From positions 1 through 64,000 of the forward strand of contig CANCPF010000005.1 in NCBI GenBank assembly GCA_947379975.1: a DNA stretch of 64,000 nucleotides, in the 5' to 3' direction. The notes below the pieces were generated by a model. That model did not search any database. It was not told the origin of the DNA and saw nothing but the letters and a program-made list of their open reading frames with translations. How positions within the stretch are numbered: position 1 is the stretch's first letter; each line of letters begins with the position of its first letter. The DNA comes from Methylophilaceae bacterium (GTDB lineage Bacteria; Pseudomonadota; Gammaproteobacteria; Burkholderiales; Methylophilaceae). The translations under genes were made by a program, and so were the position numbers. Positions 27,554 to 36,929 of the stretch are shown one piece after another.

Positions 27554-28356
27554 TGTGTATCACTTTGCATAAATTTATCGAGTAAGTACAAGCCCTGTAA
27601 TACTAAATTTTCTGCGATTATCGTTTGCGGAGTCAATTGCAAAGTAGAACTTTCTTTTGTTAATAGTTGATTAATAACAGGCGCATTACCGCCACCAATC
27701 ACAATAAACGGCTCCTGTTTACATTGTAATTTTAATTCATGCGCCATCAGCGTAATGGCTCCCAAAATCGCATGTAGTGCTCCGGAATGTATGGCATCTG
27801 TGGTGTTTTTTGCAAAAATATTAGTAGTTTGGTTTTCTGTTAAATCCTGCACTAAATTTAATTTCGGCAGTTGTGCAGTTGCAAGCCCCAAGCTTTGTTG
27901 CATTAAATTCAAGCCTGGTAAAATCAAACCACCAATAAAGTTAGCTTGGTTTTTATTGTTGACTAGGGTCACGCTTAAAGCATCAATTGTCACCGCGGTG
28001 CCGGCATTTACCACCACACATGGCGCTTGTTTGAAATGCCATGCTGCGATGAGCGCCGCCCATCGGTCTGAGCCTAAAGTGGTTGCTGGAGCATAATGGT
28101 TTATCACGCCAGCTGCTTGTGACGTGGATTTTATCCAGTAGCTAGTCGCAGTGTATGGCGCTAGTTTCATAGTGAGTATATTCGCATGTTGCTCGCCAGC
28201 AACATTAGAAATGGCGACCCGTTCAAATATCAAGGCGGAAAAATCAGCGTTAGATAAGGCGCTATTGTCACAAGCACCATTATTAACAATTTCACCGGCT
28301 TGATTAAATACAGCCCATTTTGTTCTAGTATTACCGGCATCTATAGTGAGTAGCAT
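27550..28356 (-). CDS. coaX: Type III pantothenate kinase
   Basis: CoaX phosphorylates pantothenate in the first step of coenzyme A synthesis. It belongs to the ASKHA fold: DAGNTRTKWAVF forms the phosphate loop at the N-terminus, GSDRWAALIAAWH is the conserved pantothenate-site region, and NAGTAVTIDAL and GGLILPGLNLM follow. The length is 268 residues. It overlaps the SPOR gene by four bases and faces a divergent TonB receptor. Confidence 0.95.
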   Translation of the reverse strand: MLLTIDAGNTRTKWAVFNQAGEIVNNGACDNSALSNADFSALIFERVAISNVAGEQHANILTMKLAPYTATSYWIKSTSQAAGVINHYAPATTLGSDRWAALIAAWHFKQAPCVVVNAGTAVTIDALSVTLVNNKNQANFIGGLILPGLNLMQQSLGLATAQLPKLNLVQDLTENQTTNIFAKNTTDAIHSGALHAILGAITLMAHELKLQCKQEPFIVIGGGNAPVINQLLTKESSTLQLTPQTIIAENLVLQGLYLLDKFMQSDTQ

Positions 28357-28374
28357 ATTCGTCTATTGTGTTAT

Positions 28375-28392
28375 GTGCGACAATTTGTCACA
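28375..28392. promoter_or_regulatory. Candidate operator between coaX and the TonB receptor
   Basis: GACAA and TTGTC flank a single central T (28379-28389), extended outward by a further TG/CA pair after one mismatch. This short palindrome lies in the 98-base divergent gap between coaX and the receptor. It could bind a metal- or iron-responsive regulator, but no specific consensus was matched. Confidence 0.3.
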
Positions 28393-28454
28393 TTTTCATG
28401 ATTGATATTAGATACTACAATACGCCCTGAAAATTAATCAACAGGGTACGTCCG

Positions 28455-30599
28455 ATGCAACACTTCAAACTTAAAAAATGTTCAGTTTTGGCTAGCATTT
28501 TAATGCCAAGTATTTTAGCACCGACTTTGCTAGGTTTTTCACCAATTAGTTTTTCGGCAGAAAATTTGGAATTACCGTCTGTGGAAGTGCGTGCAGAAAG
28601 GTTAACTGAATATAGTGTGACCTCGCTCAATACTGCGGACACCGCAGATTTACTTGCCAAGCATCCTAGCGTTAGTTTATACCAGGCTGGCGGACTATCA
28701 GCTTTGCCTGCTATCCGTGGATTGAATGATGACCGTATTAAATTTATCTTGGATGGTGCAAGCATTACCTCCGCATGCGGCAACCATATGAACCCAGCTT
28801 TATCCTACATTTCACCTAGCAGTGTAGGACGTATTGATATTATGGCGGGAATTACACCAGTAAGCATGGGTGGTGACAGCATTGCCGGTACTATCAATGT
28901 AAAATCGCCTGCAATAAATTTTGCGCCCGACTCAGAGCACTTATTGGTTGAAGCCAGCGCCTCTACATTCTTTCGTAGTGTTAATAACGGACTTAGTGCT
29001 GACATTAAAGCCAGCGCAGCCAGCCAAAATTTAAGCATTGGATTCTCTGGTGGCGTTGATCGTTCGCAATCATACGTAGATGGCAATGGCAATCGAGTGA
29101 ACTCGACGCAGTTTGACCGACGCTACCAAAATATAGTACTTGCTCTTAAAGGTGATGCTCAGCAACTTACATTCCGTATCAAGCATCAGGATATTCTGTA
29201 TCAGGGTTTTCCTAACCAACGTATGGACATGGTTGGCAATAGTTCTGATGCGATTACCGCTAATTATGTGCAAGATTTTAATTGGGGTAAGCTAGATGCA
29301 AACATTTTCTGGCAGCAGATTAAACATGAGATGGGTTTCTTTTCTCCAGAAAAGCCGGGCGCCATGCCTATGCTAACCGATGGTAAGGATTACGGTTACA
29401 ACATCAAACTTGATATCCCGTTAACGCAAGCGCATTTAGTACGCTTGGGCAACGATTATCAACGCCAAACACTTAACGATTATTGGCCACCAGTGGCTGG
29501 CAGTGCAATGATGGGGCCAAAGACCTTCAACAACATTATTAATGGCCAGCGCGACCGCTTTGGCATTTTTGCTGAGCTTGAATCAAAATGGAATCCAAAG
29601 TGGAGTACCTTGCTAGGTGTGCGTAATGATTATGTTTGGATGAATACTGGTAATGTTCAGTCTTACGGAGGCGTAGGCATGATGGGTATGATGATGAATG
29701 CTGCTGACACTGCTGCGGCAAGTGCATTTAATGCCCGCAATAAATCACAAAGTGATAATCATGTTGATTTAACTGCGACTGCCAAATATGAAGCAAGCAA
29801 CACCAACAACATAGCGTTTGGTTACGCGCGTAAAACACGTTCACCTAGTCTGTATGAACGTTATACCTGGGGTCGTGGCGATATGGCGATGGCGATGATA
29901 GGATGGTTTGGCGATCTTAATGGCTATGTCGGTGATATCAATCTGAAGCCAGAAACGGCCAATACCTTGAGTGCCACTTTTGATTGGCATGACGCAGCCA
30001 AGCAAGACTGGAAGGTTACATTAACCCCACACTACTCTTATATTCATGATTATATTGGCGCATCTAAAATTGGCACTTCTGGCATGATGATGGGCTCACG
30101 TCCATTACTCCAATTTGTGAATCAGGATGCACAAATTTACGGTTTAGAAGCAACGGCTAATACCACACTTTGGAACAATAGTGATTATGGACAAGGGGCT
30201 TTTAAAAGTAATTTAGCTTGGACTCGCGGCGAGCGCGTTGGTAATGGAGAAAATTTGTACCATATCATGCCACTTAATATGCGCCTTGCCGTAGAACAAA
30301 ACAAAGGCGCTTGGACTAATGCGCTTGAAGTTGAGATGGTGAGTAATAAAACCCTAGTCGATAATAACCGCTTAGAACCAAAAACAGCGGGTTATGGCTT
30401 GCTAAATCTTCGCGCTAGCTATCAGTTTAAAAATGCACGACTTGATTTGGCGGCCAATAACCTGTTTGATAAATACTATCAATTGCCTCTTGGCGGTGTC
30501 GACTACGCTACTTGGAAGGCGAATGGCGGAATGGGCGCGATAGGTGCACTGCCAGGCATGGGCCGTTCTATCAATGTTGGGTTAACTGTAAATTACTAA
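28455..30599 (+). CDS. TonB-dependent outer-membrane receptor, copper (OprC/NosA) type
   Basis: This is a 714-residue TonB-dependent receptor: a signal peptide of about 35 residues, a plug domain (LPAIRGLNDDRIKFILDGA; VGRIDIMAGITPVSMGGDSIAGTINV) and a 22-strand-type barrel ending in Val-Asn-Tyr. The plug has Cys108-x3-Met112 (CGNHM) and an early barrel loop has His291-x-Met293 (HEM). These match the Cys/Met and His/Met copper ligands reported for Pseudomonas OprC. The loops are rich in methionine (MMGMMM, GMMMG). Copper import is therefore the best guess. It sits between birA and coaX on the opposite strand. Confidence 0.87.
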   Translation: MQHFKLKKCSVLASILMPSILAPTLLGFSPISFSAENLELPSVEVRAERLTEYSVTSLNTADTADLLAKHPSVSLYQAGGLSALPAIRGLNDDRIKFILDGASITSACGNHMNPALSYISPSSVGRIDIMAGITPVSMGGDSIAGTINVKSPAINFAPDSEHLLVEASASTFFRSVNNGLSADIKASAASQNLSIGFSGGVDRSQSYVDGNGNRVNSTQFDRRYQNIVLALKGDAQQLTFRIKHQDILYQGFPNQRMDMVGNSSDAITANYVQDFNWGKLDANIFWQQIKHEMGFFSPEKPGAMPMLTDGKDYGYNIKLDIPLTQAHLVRLGNDYQRQTLNDYWPPVAGSAMMGPKTFNNIINGQRDRFGIFAELESKWNPKWSTLLGVRNDYVWMNTGNVQSYGGVGMMGMMMNAADTAAASAFNARNKSQSDNHVDLTATAKYEASNTNNIAFGYARKTRSPSLYERYTWGRGDMAMAMIGWFGDLNGYVGDINLKPETANTLSATFDWHDAAKQDWKVTLTPHYSYIHDYIGASKIGTSGMMMGSRPLLQFVNQDAQIYGLEATANTTLWNNSDYGQGAFKSNLAWTRGERVGNGENLYHIMPLNMRLAVEQNKGAWTNALEVEMVSNKTLVDNNRLEPKTAGYGLLNLRASYQFKNARLDLAANNLFDKYYQLPLGGVDYATWKANGGMGAIGALPGMGRSINVGLTVNY

Positions 30600-30621
30600 G
30601 TTCAATAATAGTTTGCGTGGT

Positions 30622-31596
30622 CTAAACACCGCGCAAACTAATTTCCCCCGATAAAAAGCGTTGCTCGCCTTGCGCTGTTCTCACTAATAATATGCCGTCT
30701 TCCGCCACGTCTACGACGGTACCTACGGATTCACTCCCATCAGGATGTAGCATTTTTACAGCTTGCTGATGGTAGGCGTGATGTTTGGTCCATTCATCGC
30801 GTAATTGTGCAAAACCATGTCGCTCAAAGTTGCTCAGCACTTCGGTTAAATTTTTAAGTAAAACGCCAAGCAATTCATTGGGGTTAATTGTTTGTGGAGA
30901 AGCGCTGGCTAAATCTGTGGTGGGTTGATCAATCTGCTGTTTGATACTTTCTGGCAAGTTTAAGTTAATACCAATACCAATAACTGCGGCGCTGGGGCCT
31001 TCCATATCACCTTGCAGTTCAATTAAGATGCCGGCTAATTTTTCGCGGCCAATTAGCACATCATTAGGCCATTTGAGTTGTGCTTGGCTAATGCCAAAGC
31101 TATGCAACGCTCGCACCAACGCCACACCCACTGCTAAACTTAAGCCAGATAATGCCGAAGCGCCACATTGAAAGCGCCATAATAAGGAGAACGTTAAACT
31201 CGCGCCTAAGCCTGCTTGCCAAGTGCGACCACGCCTGCCGCGGCCATTGGTTTGTAAGTTGGCTGCAACACAAGTAGCTTGCGCATGCGCAATACTTATT
31301 TTTTTCATTAGATAAGTATTGGTCGATTCTAGATGGTCATGAACTTCCACTTCTAGCAAAGTAGTCTGCTCGCCAACTGCATTTAAAATAGCTTGTTGGT
31401 CTAATAATGTCACTGCTTGCGCTAGCTTATAGCCACGCCCACGCACTGAAAAAATATTGATGCCTAATATTTCAGCTTGTTTTATGGCGTTCCAAACCGT
31501 GGCGCGACTGACTTTTAATTGCTGTGCTATCGTTTGGCCAGAATGGAACTTACCATCGCTGAGCAGTCTTAAAATAGGAAAAGTATGTGCGTTCAT
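30622..31596 (-). CDS. birA: Bifunctional biotin-protein ligase / biotin operon repressor
   Basis: BirA attaches biotin to carboxylase carrier proteins and, through its N-terminal helix-turn-helix, represses biotin genes. The HTH region is SGQTIAQQLKVSRATVWNAIK at residues 18-38. The ligase domain shows ESTNTYL, GRGRRGRTWQ (biotinyl-AMP loop) and KWPNDVLIGREKLAGILIEL. A C-terminal SH3-like domain (SVGTVVDVAEDGILLVRT) completes the 324 residues. It converges with the TonB receptor gene, with a 22-base gap. Confidence 0.95.
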   Translation of the reverse strand: MNAHTFPILRLLSDGKFHSGQTIAQQLKVSRATVWNAIKQAEILGINIFSVRGRGYKLAQAVTLLDQQAILNAVGEQTTLLEVEVHDHLESTNTYLMKKISIAHAQATCVAANLQTNGRGRRGRTWQAGLGASLTFSLLWRFQCGASALSGLSLAVGVALVRALHSFGISQAQLKWPNDVLIGREKLAGILIELQGDMEGPSAAVIGIGINLNLPESIKQQIDQPTTDLASASPQTINPNELLGVLLKNLTEVLSNFERHGFAQLRDEWTKHHAYHQQAVKMLHPDGSESVGTVVDVAEDGILLVRTAQGEQRFLSGEISLRGV

Positions 31597-31754
31597 ATGG
31601 GTAAGAATTTTAGCACAGGCAGCTAAATCTCATCGTAGACAATCAAATCAAAGGATATCAGCATCTATCAACGCAGTTGTGTAGAAGTGTTTGGCCTCAA
31701 ACGTGTAAAATGAGCACTATTATTAACCTTAATTAAGTTAAAACCTCACAAATT

Positions 31755-33548
31755 ATGTCAGCAGAAAAAACACCTATTCCACTCGGTTCTAATTTTATCC
31801 GGGCGATTGTTGAAAAAGATATTGAGCAAGGTGCGTACAGCACGCGTAAATGGGCCGGCACACCAGGCGATGCCGCGCATCATGCCGCTGGTCAGCCTGA
31901 CCCTGCTAAAATCCGCACACGTTTTCCGCCAGAACCGAACGGTTATCTGCATATTGGCCATGCCAAAAGTATTTTTTTAAACTTTGGCCTAGCGCGTGAT
32001 TATGCTGGTGTTTGCCACTTTAGATTTGATGATACTAATCCAGAAAAAGAAAGCCAAGAATACGTTGATAGCATCAGTGATGCGGTTAAATGGCTAGGAT
32101 TTAGCTGGGAGAATGTTGGCCCAGAACACAATCAAAACAGCATGTATTTTGCCAGTAACTATTTTGATTTAATGTACCGTGCGGCTGAAAGCTTAATCGA
32201 AAATGGTCATGCTTATGTCGATAGCCAAACCGCTGAAGAAATGCGCATTATGCGCGGCACTCTAACAGAAGCAGGTAAAAATTCGCCTTGGCGTGATCGT
32301 ACCGTGGCAGAAAACTTAAACTTATTCCGTGAAATGCGCGACGGCAAACATGCTGATGGCAGCTTGATTCTACGCAGTAAAATCGACATGGCTTCACCTA
32401 ATATCAATTTGCGCGACCCGGCTATTTACCGCATTAAGCGCGCGCATCACCATAATACTGGTGATAAATGGTGCATTTACCCAATGTACACATTCGCCCA
32501 CCCGATTGAAGATGCGCTGGAGCAAATTACCCATTCAATTTGTACGCTAGAGTTTGAAGATCAACGCCCATTTTATGATTGGTTGTTAGGCCGCTTGGCC
32601 GAAGCTGGCATGTTGGCGCATCCACTTCCAAAACAATATGAGTTTGCCCGCTTAAACCTCACTTATGTCGTGCTGTCAAAACGTAAACTGATAGATTTGG
32701 TTGAAGATAAACATGTAAGCGGCTGGGATGACCCGCGATTACCTACGCTAGCCGGCGCACGTCGCCGTGGTTATGTGGCAGACGGCTTTAAATTATTCAC
32801 CGACCGTATCGGTGTTTCAAAAGCCGATTCTTGGATTGAATACACAATATTAGAAGATTGTATGCGTGAGGTGCTGAATGAATCAGCCGAGCGCCGCATT
32901 GCCGTGTTAGACCCCATTAAATTGGTGATTGATAATTATGCAGTGGATGCCGACGGAAAATCACAGACCGAAGACTGCTTTGCGCCTAATCATCCGCTTA
33001 AACCCGAGTTAGGCAAACGAGTAGTGCCATTAAGCCGCGAACTATGGATAGAACGCGAAGACTTTATGGAAACGCCAAGCAAAGGTTTCTTTAGATTAGT
33101 GCCAGATGGCCTAGTGCGCTTGCGTTATGGCTACGTGGTGAAATGCACAGGCTTTGAAAAAGATGCCGCAGGCAAGGTTACAACCGTGCATTGTGAATAT
33201 TTGCCCGATACAAAATCCGGCACGCCAGGCTCAGATAGCATCAAAGTAAAAGGCAATATTCACTGGGTTTCAGTCGCACATGCCTATGAAACTGAAGTGC
33301 GTTTGTATGACAGATTGTTTAAAGAAGCTCATCCGGGCGCGGGTGATAGAGATTATTTAAATGATATTAATCCTAATTCTGTGACCTTAATTACCGCACA
33401 ATTAGAACCTAGTTTGAAAGATGCAAATCCTGAAGATAGATTTCAGTTTGAGCGTCATGGCTATTTTGTGGCGGATAGAAAAGATAGTTTAGTAGGTAAG
33501 CCGGTGTTTAATAGAACTGTGACTTTGAGGGATGCTTGGCAGAAATAA
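31755..33548 (+). CDS. glnS: Glutaminyl-tRNA synthetase
   Basis: This class I enzyme charges tRNA-Gln. The HIGH motif is in PPEPNGYLHIGHAKSI and the KMSKS-like motif is VLSKRKL. The C-terminal anticodon-binding beta-barrels are present, ending near NRTVTLRDAWQK. The 597 residues include an N-terminal extension of about 50 residues before the catalytic core. Its presence means tRNA-Gln is charged directly, not only through the GatCAB route. Confidence 0.96.
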   Translation: MSAEKTPIPLGSNFIRAIVEKDIEQGAYSTRKWAGTPGDAAHHAAGQPDPAKIRTRFPPEPNGYLHIGHAKSIFLNFGLARDYAGVCHFRFDDTNPEKESQEYVDSISDAVKWLGFSWENVGPEHNQNSMYFASNYFDLMYRAAESLIENGHAYVDSQTAEEMRIMRGTLTEAGKNSPWRDRTVAENLNLFREMRDGKHADGSLILRSKIDMASPNINLRDPAIYRIKRAHHHNTGDKWCIYPMYTFAHPIEDALEQITHSICTLEFEDQRPFYDWLLGRLAEAGMLAHPLPKQYEFARLNLTYVVLSKRKLIDLVEDKHVSGWDDPRLPTLAGARRRGYVADGFKLFTDRIGVSKADSWIEYTILEDCMREVLNESAERRIAVLDPIKLVIDNYAVDADGKSQTEDCFAPNHPLKPELGKRVVPLSRELWIEREDFMETPSKGFFRLVPDGLVRLRYGYVVKCTGFEKDAAGKVTTVHCEYLPDTKSGTPGSDSIKVKGNIHWVSVAHAYETEVRLYDRLFKEAHPGAGDRDYLNDINPNSVTLITAQLEPSLKDANPEDRFQFERHGYFVADRKDSLVGKPVFNRTVTLRDAWQK

Positions 33549-33724
33549 ATATTGGTGCAATCTCACGCTGCCTAGCCATTGCAACAAAGAAACTTGCTGA
33601 GCTTCTAGGAGCACATTATGTTGTTTATAGATTTCAGTTAATAAACCATCAAAATAGACATATATCAAATTGCATGATCATTTAAAGTGGTAATCTCAAA
33701 AATTAAATACATAAATTAAATCCT

Positions 33725-34954
33725 ATGCGCCGCATTCTTATTATTCTTGCCAGCATTGCTTTAATTGGTGCTACTTTTTGGTGGTTTAACCGCCCGCAGC
33801 CTGTAGTTGTGGCTCTGGTTGAGGTTGGCTTAGGCAAGGTTGAAGCCAGTGTGGCGAATACGCGGGCTGGAAGTGTAGAGGCTTGCCAGCGCACACGACT
33901 TTCGCCGATTAGCGGTGGTCGCATTGCATTTCTTGGCATAAAGAAGGGTGATCAAGTTAAAAAAGGCCAAGTCTTATTGCGCTTATGGAACGATGATCAG
34001 CAAGCGCAAAGTAATCTCGCGCAAACGCAGGTGGCTAGCAGCCAAAAACGCATTATTGAAGCTTGCGCCATTGCCGATAACGCAGAACGTGATGCGGCGC
34101 GCATGGCTAAATTGCGAGCGCGCGGTTTTATTTCCGAAGGTGGTGAAGAAAAATCGCGTTACGAAGCACAATCTAGACGCGCGGCTTGTGATGGAGCACG
34201 TGCTGATGTGACACAAGCGTTAGCGCGTGTGAAAATTACCAAAGTAGAGCAGGATAGAACGGTGTTAGTTGCGCCCTTTGATGGCATTGTGGCGGACATT
34301 GTTGGTGAGCTTGGCGAATATACTACGCCTTCGCCGCCGGGTGTGGCAACGCCGCCAGCCATAGACCTTATTGATGATTCTTGCCTTTATATTAAGGCGC
34401 CTATGGATGAAGTGGATGCGCCCAAAATTCATGTTGGTCAGTTCGCGCGTGTTTCTTTGGATGCGCTTCCTGGTAAACCGTTGGCTGGCCACGTGAAAAG
34501 GGTCGCACCTTATGTAGTGGCGGTAGAAAAGCAGGCGAGAACGGTCGATGTGGAAGTTTCAATCGACAGCGGCGGTGATAGTGCAAGTGACAACAAGCGC
34601 TTACTGGTAGGCTACAGCGCAGACGTGGAAATTGTGCTGGATAGTCATGATAAGGTTTTGAGAATCCCCACTTCAACCTTACTTGAAGGTAATAAAGTGC
34701 TGATTTATAAGGCGGATAGCAAAAAACTAGAAGAGCGCGCTATTCAGGTTGGAATTACTAATTGGGAATTCACTGAAGTGCTCAGTGGCCTCAAAAAAGG
34801 TGACCGTATTGTAGCTTCGTTGGAGCGTGAAGGCGTAAAAGCGGGTGTTGTAGTTAAACCAGAAGGTAACGCTAAACCAGAAGGTAACGCTAAACCAGAA
34901 GATAAAGCTCAGCCAGCAATAAGCCCTAACGCAAAAACTAATAAAGCGAAATAA
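33725..34954 (+). CDS. HlyD/MacA-type periplasmic adaptor protein
   Basis: This is the membrane-fusion subunit of a tripartite ABC exporter. An N-terminal membrane anchor (ILIILASIALIGATFWWF) is followed by the lipoyl/hairpin region (SPISGGRIAFLGIKKGDQVKKGQVLLRL), a helical hairpin, and beta-barrel domains. The C-terminal tail of about 30 residues holds a tandem repeat of KPEGNA. It is seven bases from the ATPase gene and forms an operon with two permeases. A TolC-type outer-membrane partner is not encoded nearby. Confidence 0.9.
   Translation: MRRILIILASIALIGATFWWFNRPQPVVVALVEVGLGKVEASVANTRAGSVEACQRTRLSPISGGRIAFLGIKKGDQVKKGQVLLRLWNDDQQAQSNLAQTQVASSQKRIIEACAIADNAERDAARMAKLRARGFISEGGEEKSRYEAQSRRAACDGARADVTQALARVKITKVEQDRTVLVAPFDGIVADIVGELGEYTTPSPPGVATPPAIDLIDDSCLYIKAPMDEVDAPKIHVGQFARVSLDALPGKPLAGHVKRVAPYVVAVEKQARTVDVEVSIDSGGDSASDNKRLLVGYSADVEIVLDSHDKVLRIPTSTLLEGNKVLIYKADSKKLEERAIQVGITNWEFTEVLSGLKKGDRIVASLEREGVKAGVVVKPEGNAKPEGNAKPEDKAQPAISPNAKTNKAK
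34856..34909 (+). repeat. 18-base tandem repeat in the adaptor gene
   Basis: The unit AAACCAGAAGGTAACGCT occurs twice exactly (34856-34873 and 34874-34891) and a third time with changes, coding for repeated KPEGNA units at the adaptor's C-terminus. Unit number may vary between strains without shifting the frame. Confidence 0.75.
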
Positions 34955-34960
34955 TTAACC

Positions 34961-35671
34961 ATGGCCGATAGCAAAAGCCTGATTGCACTTAAGGCTATAG
35001 ATCGCACTTTTTATTTGGGCGATAGCCAAGTGTATGCTTTGCGTAATGTGAATTTGGACATCAATCCTGGCGAGTATATCGCTGTGATGGGCCCGTCTGG
35101 TTCAGGTAAGTCGACCTTGCTTAATCTGCTTGGCTTGTTAGATCGCCCAGATGCTGGAACTTATCAATTAGAAGGTCGTGATGTCACCACTTTGGCGCCA
35201 GATGAGCAGGCCAAAGTACGTAGCGAACGCATAGGATTTATCTTCCAAAGTTTTCATTTAGTACCGCGTTTAACGGCTGCAGCTAATATTGAGTTACCAC
35301 TTATTTTGGCTGGCATGCCTGCTGCTGAGCGCACCAAACGTGTTGCGCAGGCGCTTAAAGAATATGGGCTGGTGGACAGGGCGCAACATCGACCAAACGA
35401 GCTTTCTGGCGGACAGCGCCAACGTGTCGCGATTGCCCGCGCTACTGTACAACGCCCGGCGGTTTTGTTGGCGGATGAGCCAACTGGTAATCTTGATCGC
35501 GTCACCGGAGAAGAGGTAGTGCGACTGTTAGAAGCACTCAATGCGCAAGGTATGACGCTTATTGTGGTCACCCACGACCATGCGCTGGGTGCTCGAGCAA
35601 GGCGCCAAATAAAAATGGAAGATGGCGTTATTGTCAGTGACATTACGCATATGCCAGAGCAAGCGGGCTAG
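34961..35671 (+). CDS. ABC transporter ATP-binding protein (MacB/LolD type)
   Basis: This cytoplasmic ATPase powers the exporter. Walker A is GPSGSGKST, the signature is LSGGQRQRVAIARA, and Walker B with the catalytic glutamate is VLLADEPTGNLD, followed by the switch histidine in VVTHD. The 236 residues belong to the MacB/LolD/FtsE subgroup that pairs with FtsX-type permeases, as encoded directly downstream. Confidence 0.93.
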   Translation: MADSKSLIALKAIDRTFYLGDSQVYALRNVNLDINPGEYIAVMGPSGSGKSTLLNLLGLLDRPDAGTYQLEGRDVTTLAPDEQAKVRSERIGFIFQSFHLVPRLTAAANIELPLILAGMPAAERTKRVAQALKEYGLVDRAQHRPNELSGGQRQRVAIARATVQRPAVLLADEPTGNLDRVTGEEVVRLLEALNAQGMTLIVVTHDHALGARARRQIKMEDGVIVSDITHMPEQAG

Positions 35672-35702
35672 CCCAAATGGGCAGGGTTCCGTTGAAAATG
35701 AC

Positions 35703-36911
35703 ATGAAAATCATAGATACATTTCGCTACGCTAGAGATGCAGCCACCGGTACGCCGTTACGTACAGGCCTGTTGATTATAGCAATGTCTATAGGCGTGGC
35801 GGCCGTGGTAGTGCTTACGGCACTGGGCGATGGCGCGCGCCGTTATGTGGTGGGTGAGTTTTCTGCCATAGGCAGTAATTTGGTGATTGTATTACCAGGT
35901 CGCTCGGAAACTCGTGGCTTTAATCCAGCCAATTTAATTACCAGTACGCCGCGCGATTTAACGCTGGATGATGCAACCGCTTTGTTGCGCCTGCCAGGTG
36001 TAGAACGCATTGCGCCTATTCTAATTGCCACCACTGAAATTAATGCTTCAGGCAAGCTACGTGAAGCCATGTTGCTGGGTACTAACTCTGATTATATTCG
36101 CGTGCGTAAACAAAAATTGGCGCTTGGACGCTTTTTAACCCAAGAAGACTTAGGTCACGGCGCTGCTGAGGTGGTGTTGGGTGCGGCCATTCGGCGGGAG
36201 ATTTTTGGCACTACAAACCCTTTGGGTAAAACCGTGCGCGTTGGTGATAGGCGATTACGCGTTATCGGTGTGCTAAGCGAAGGCGGGCAGGGCATGGGCA
36301 TGACTAGTGACGAACTGCTGATTGTGCCCGTCGCCACTGCGCAAGCCATGCTTAATAGCAATACTTTGTTCCGAATTTTAGTGGAGTCACGCAGTCGCGA
36401 GCAAATTGGTGAGGTTAAAGCGCGCGTATTGAAAATGATTACTCAGCGCCATGAAGGCGAAGAAGATGTCACAGTGATTACACAAGATGCGGTGTTAAAA
36501 ACTTTCGATAAAATCTTAAACGTGCTGACGCTTGGCGTTGCCGGTATCGCGGCCATAAGTTTGGCGGTTGCCGGTATTTTGGTGATGAATGTCATGCTTG
36601 TTTCCGTTACGCAACGCACCGCGGAAATTGGCCTGCTTAAAGCATTAGGTGCGACATCTGCGTCTGTACGCCAATTGTTTATGGTTGAAGCGGTATTGTT
36701 ATCAGTCACAGGCGCAGTGGTTGGCATCGCTTTGGGTTATTTGGGGGCGGCAATATTACGTGATATATACCCTACGTTTCCAGCCTATCCGCCAATGTGG
36801 GCAGTACTGGCTGGCTTAGGTACTGCGCTGGTTTCAGGTTTAGTTTTTGGCGTAATGCCGGCACGTCACGCCGCGCAGTTAGATCCAATTCTAGCCTTGG
36901 CTAAGCGATAA
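35703..36911 (+). CDS. MacB/FtsX-type ABC permease 1
   Basis: This inner-membrane permease has one N-terminal helix (LRTGLLIIAMSIGVAAVVVL), a large periplasmic MacB-like domain (about residues 40-260) and three C-terminal helices, the FtsX-fold topology. The ATG at 35703 was chosen because the MKIIDTFRYARDA start matches the second permease in layout. A longer frame from 35622 would overlap the ATPase gene out of frame. It is homologous to the next gene, suggesting a heterodimeric permease. Confidence 0.87.
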   Translation: MKIIDTFRYARDAATGTPLRTGLLIIAMSIGVAAVVVLTALGDGARRYVVGEFSAIGSNLVIVLPGRSETRGFNPANLITSTPRDLTLDDATALLRLPGVERIAPILIATTEINASGKLREAMLLGTNSDYIRVRKQKLALGRFLTQEDLGHGAAEVVLGAAIRREIFGTTNPLGKTVRVGDRRLRVIGVLSEGGQGMGMTSDELLIVPVATAQAMLNSNTLFRILVESRSREQIGEVKARVLKMITQRHEGEEDVTVITQDAVLKTFDKILNVLTLGVAGIAAISLAVAGILVMNVMLVSVTQRTAEIGLLKALGATSASVRQLFMVEAVLLSVTGAVVGIALGYLGAAILRDIYPTFPAYPPMWAVLAGLGTALVSGLVFGVMPARHAAQLDPILALAKR

Positions 36912-36929
36912 TTATCTTGTGCGCTAATT

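Noticed and set aside
35622..35702. Longer start for ABC permease 1
   Set aside because: It would overlap the ATPase gene by 50 bases, and the extra residues have no match to the paralogous permease.
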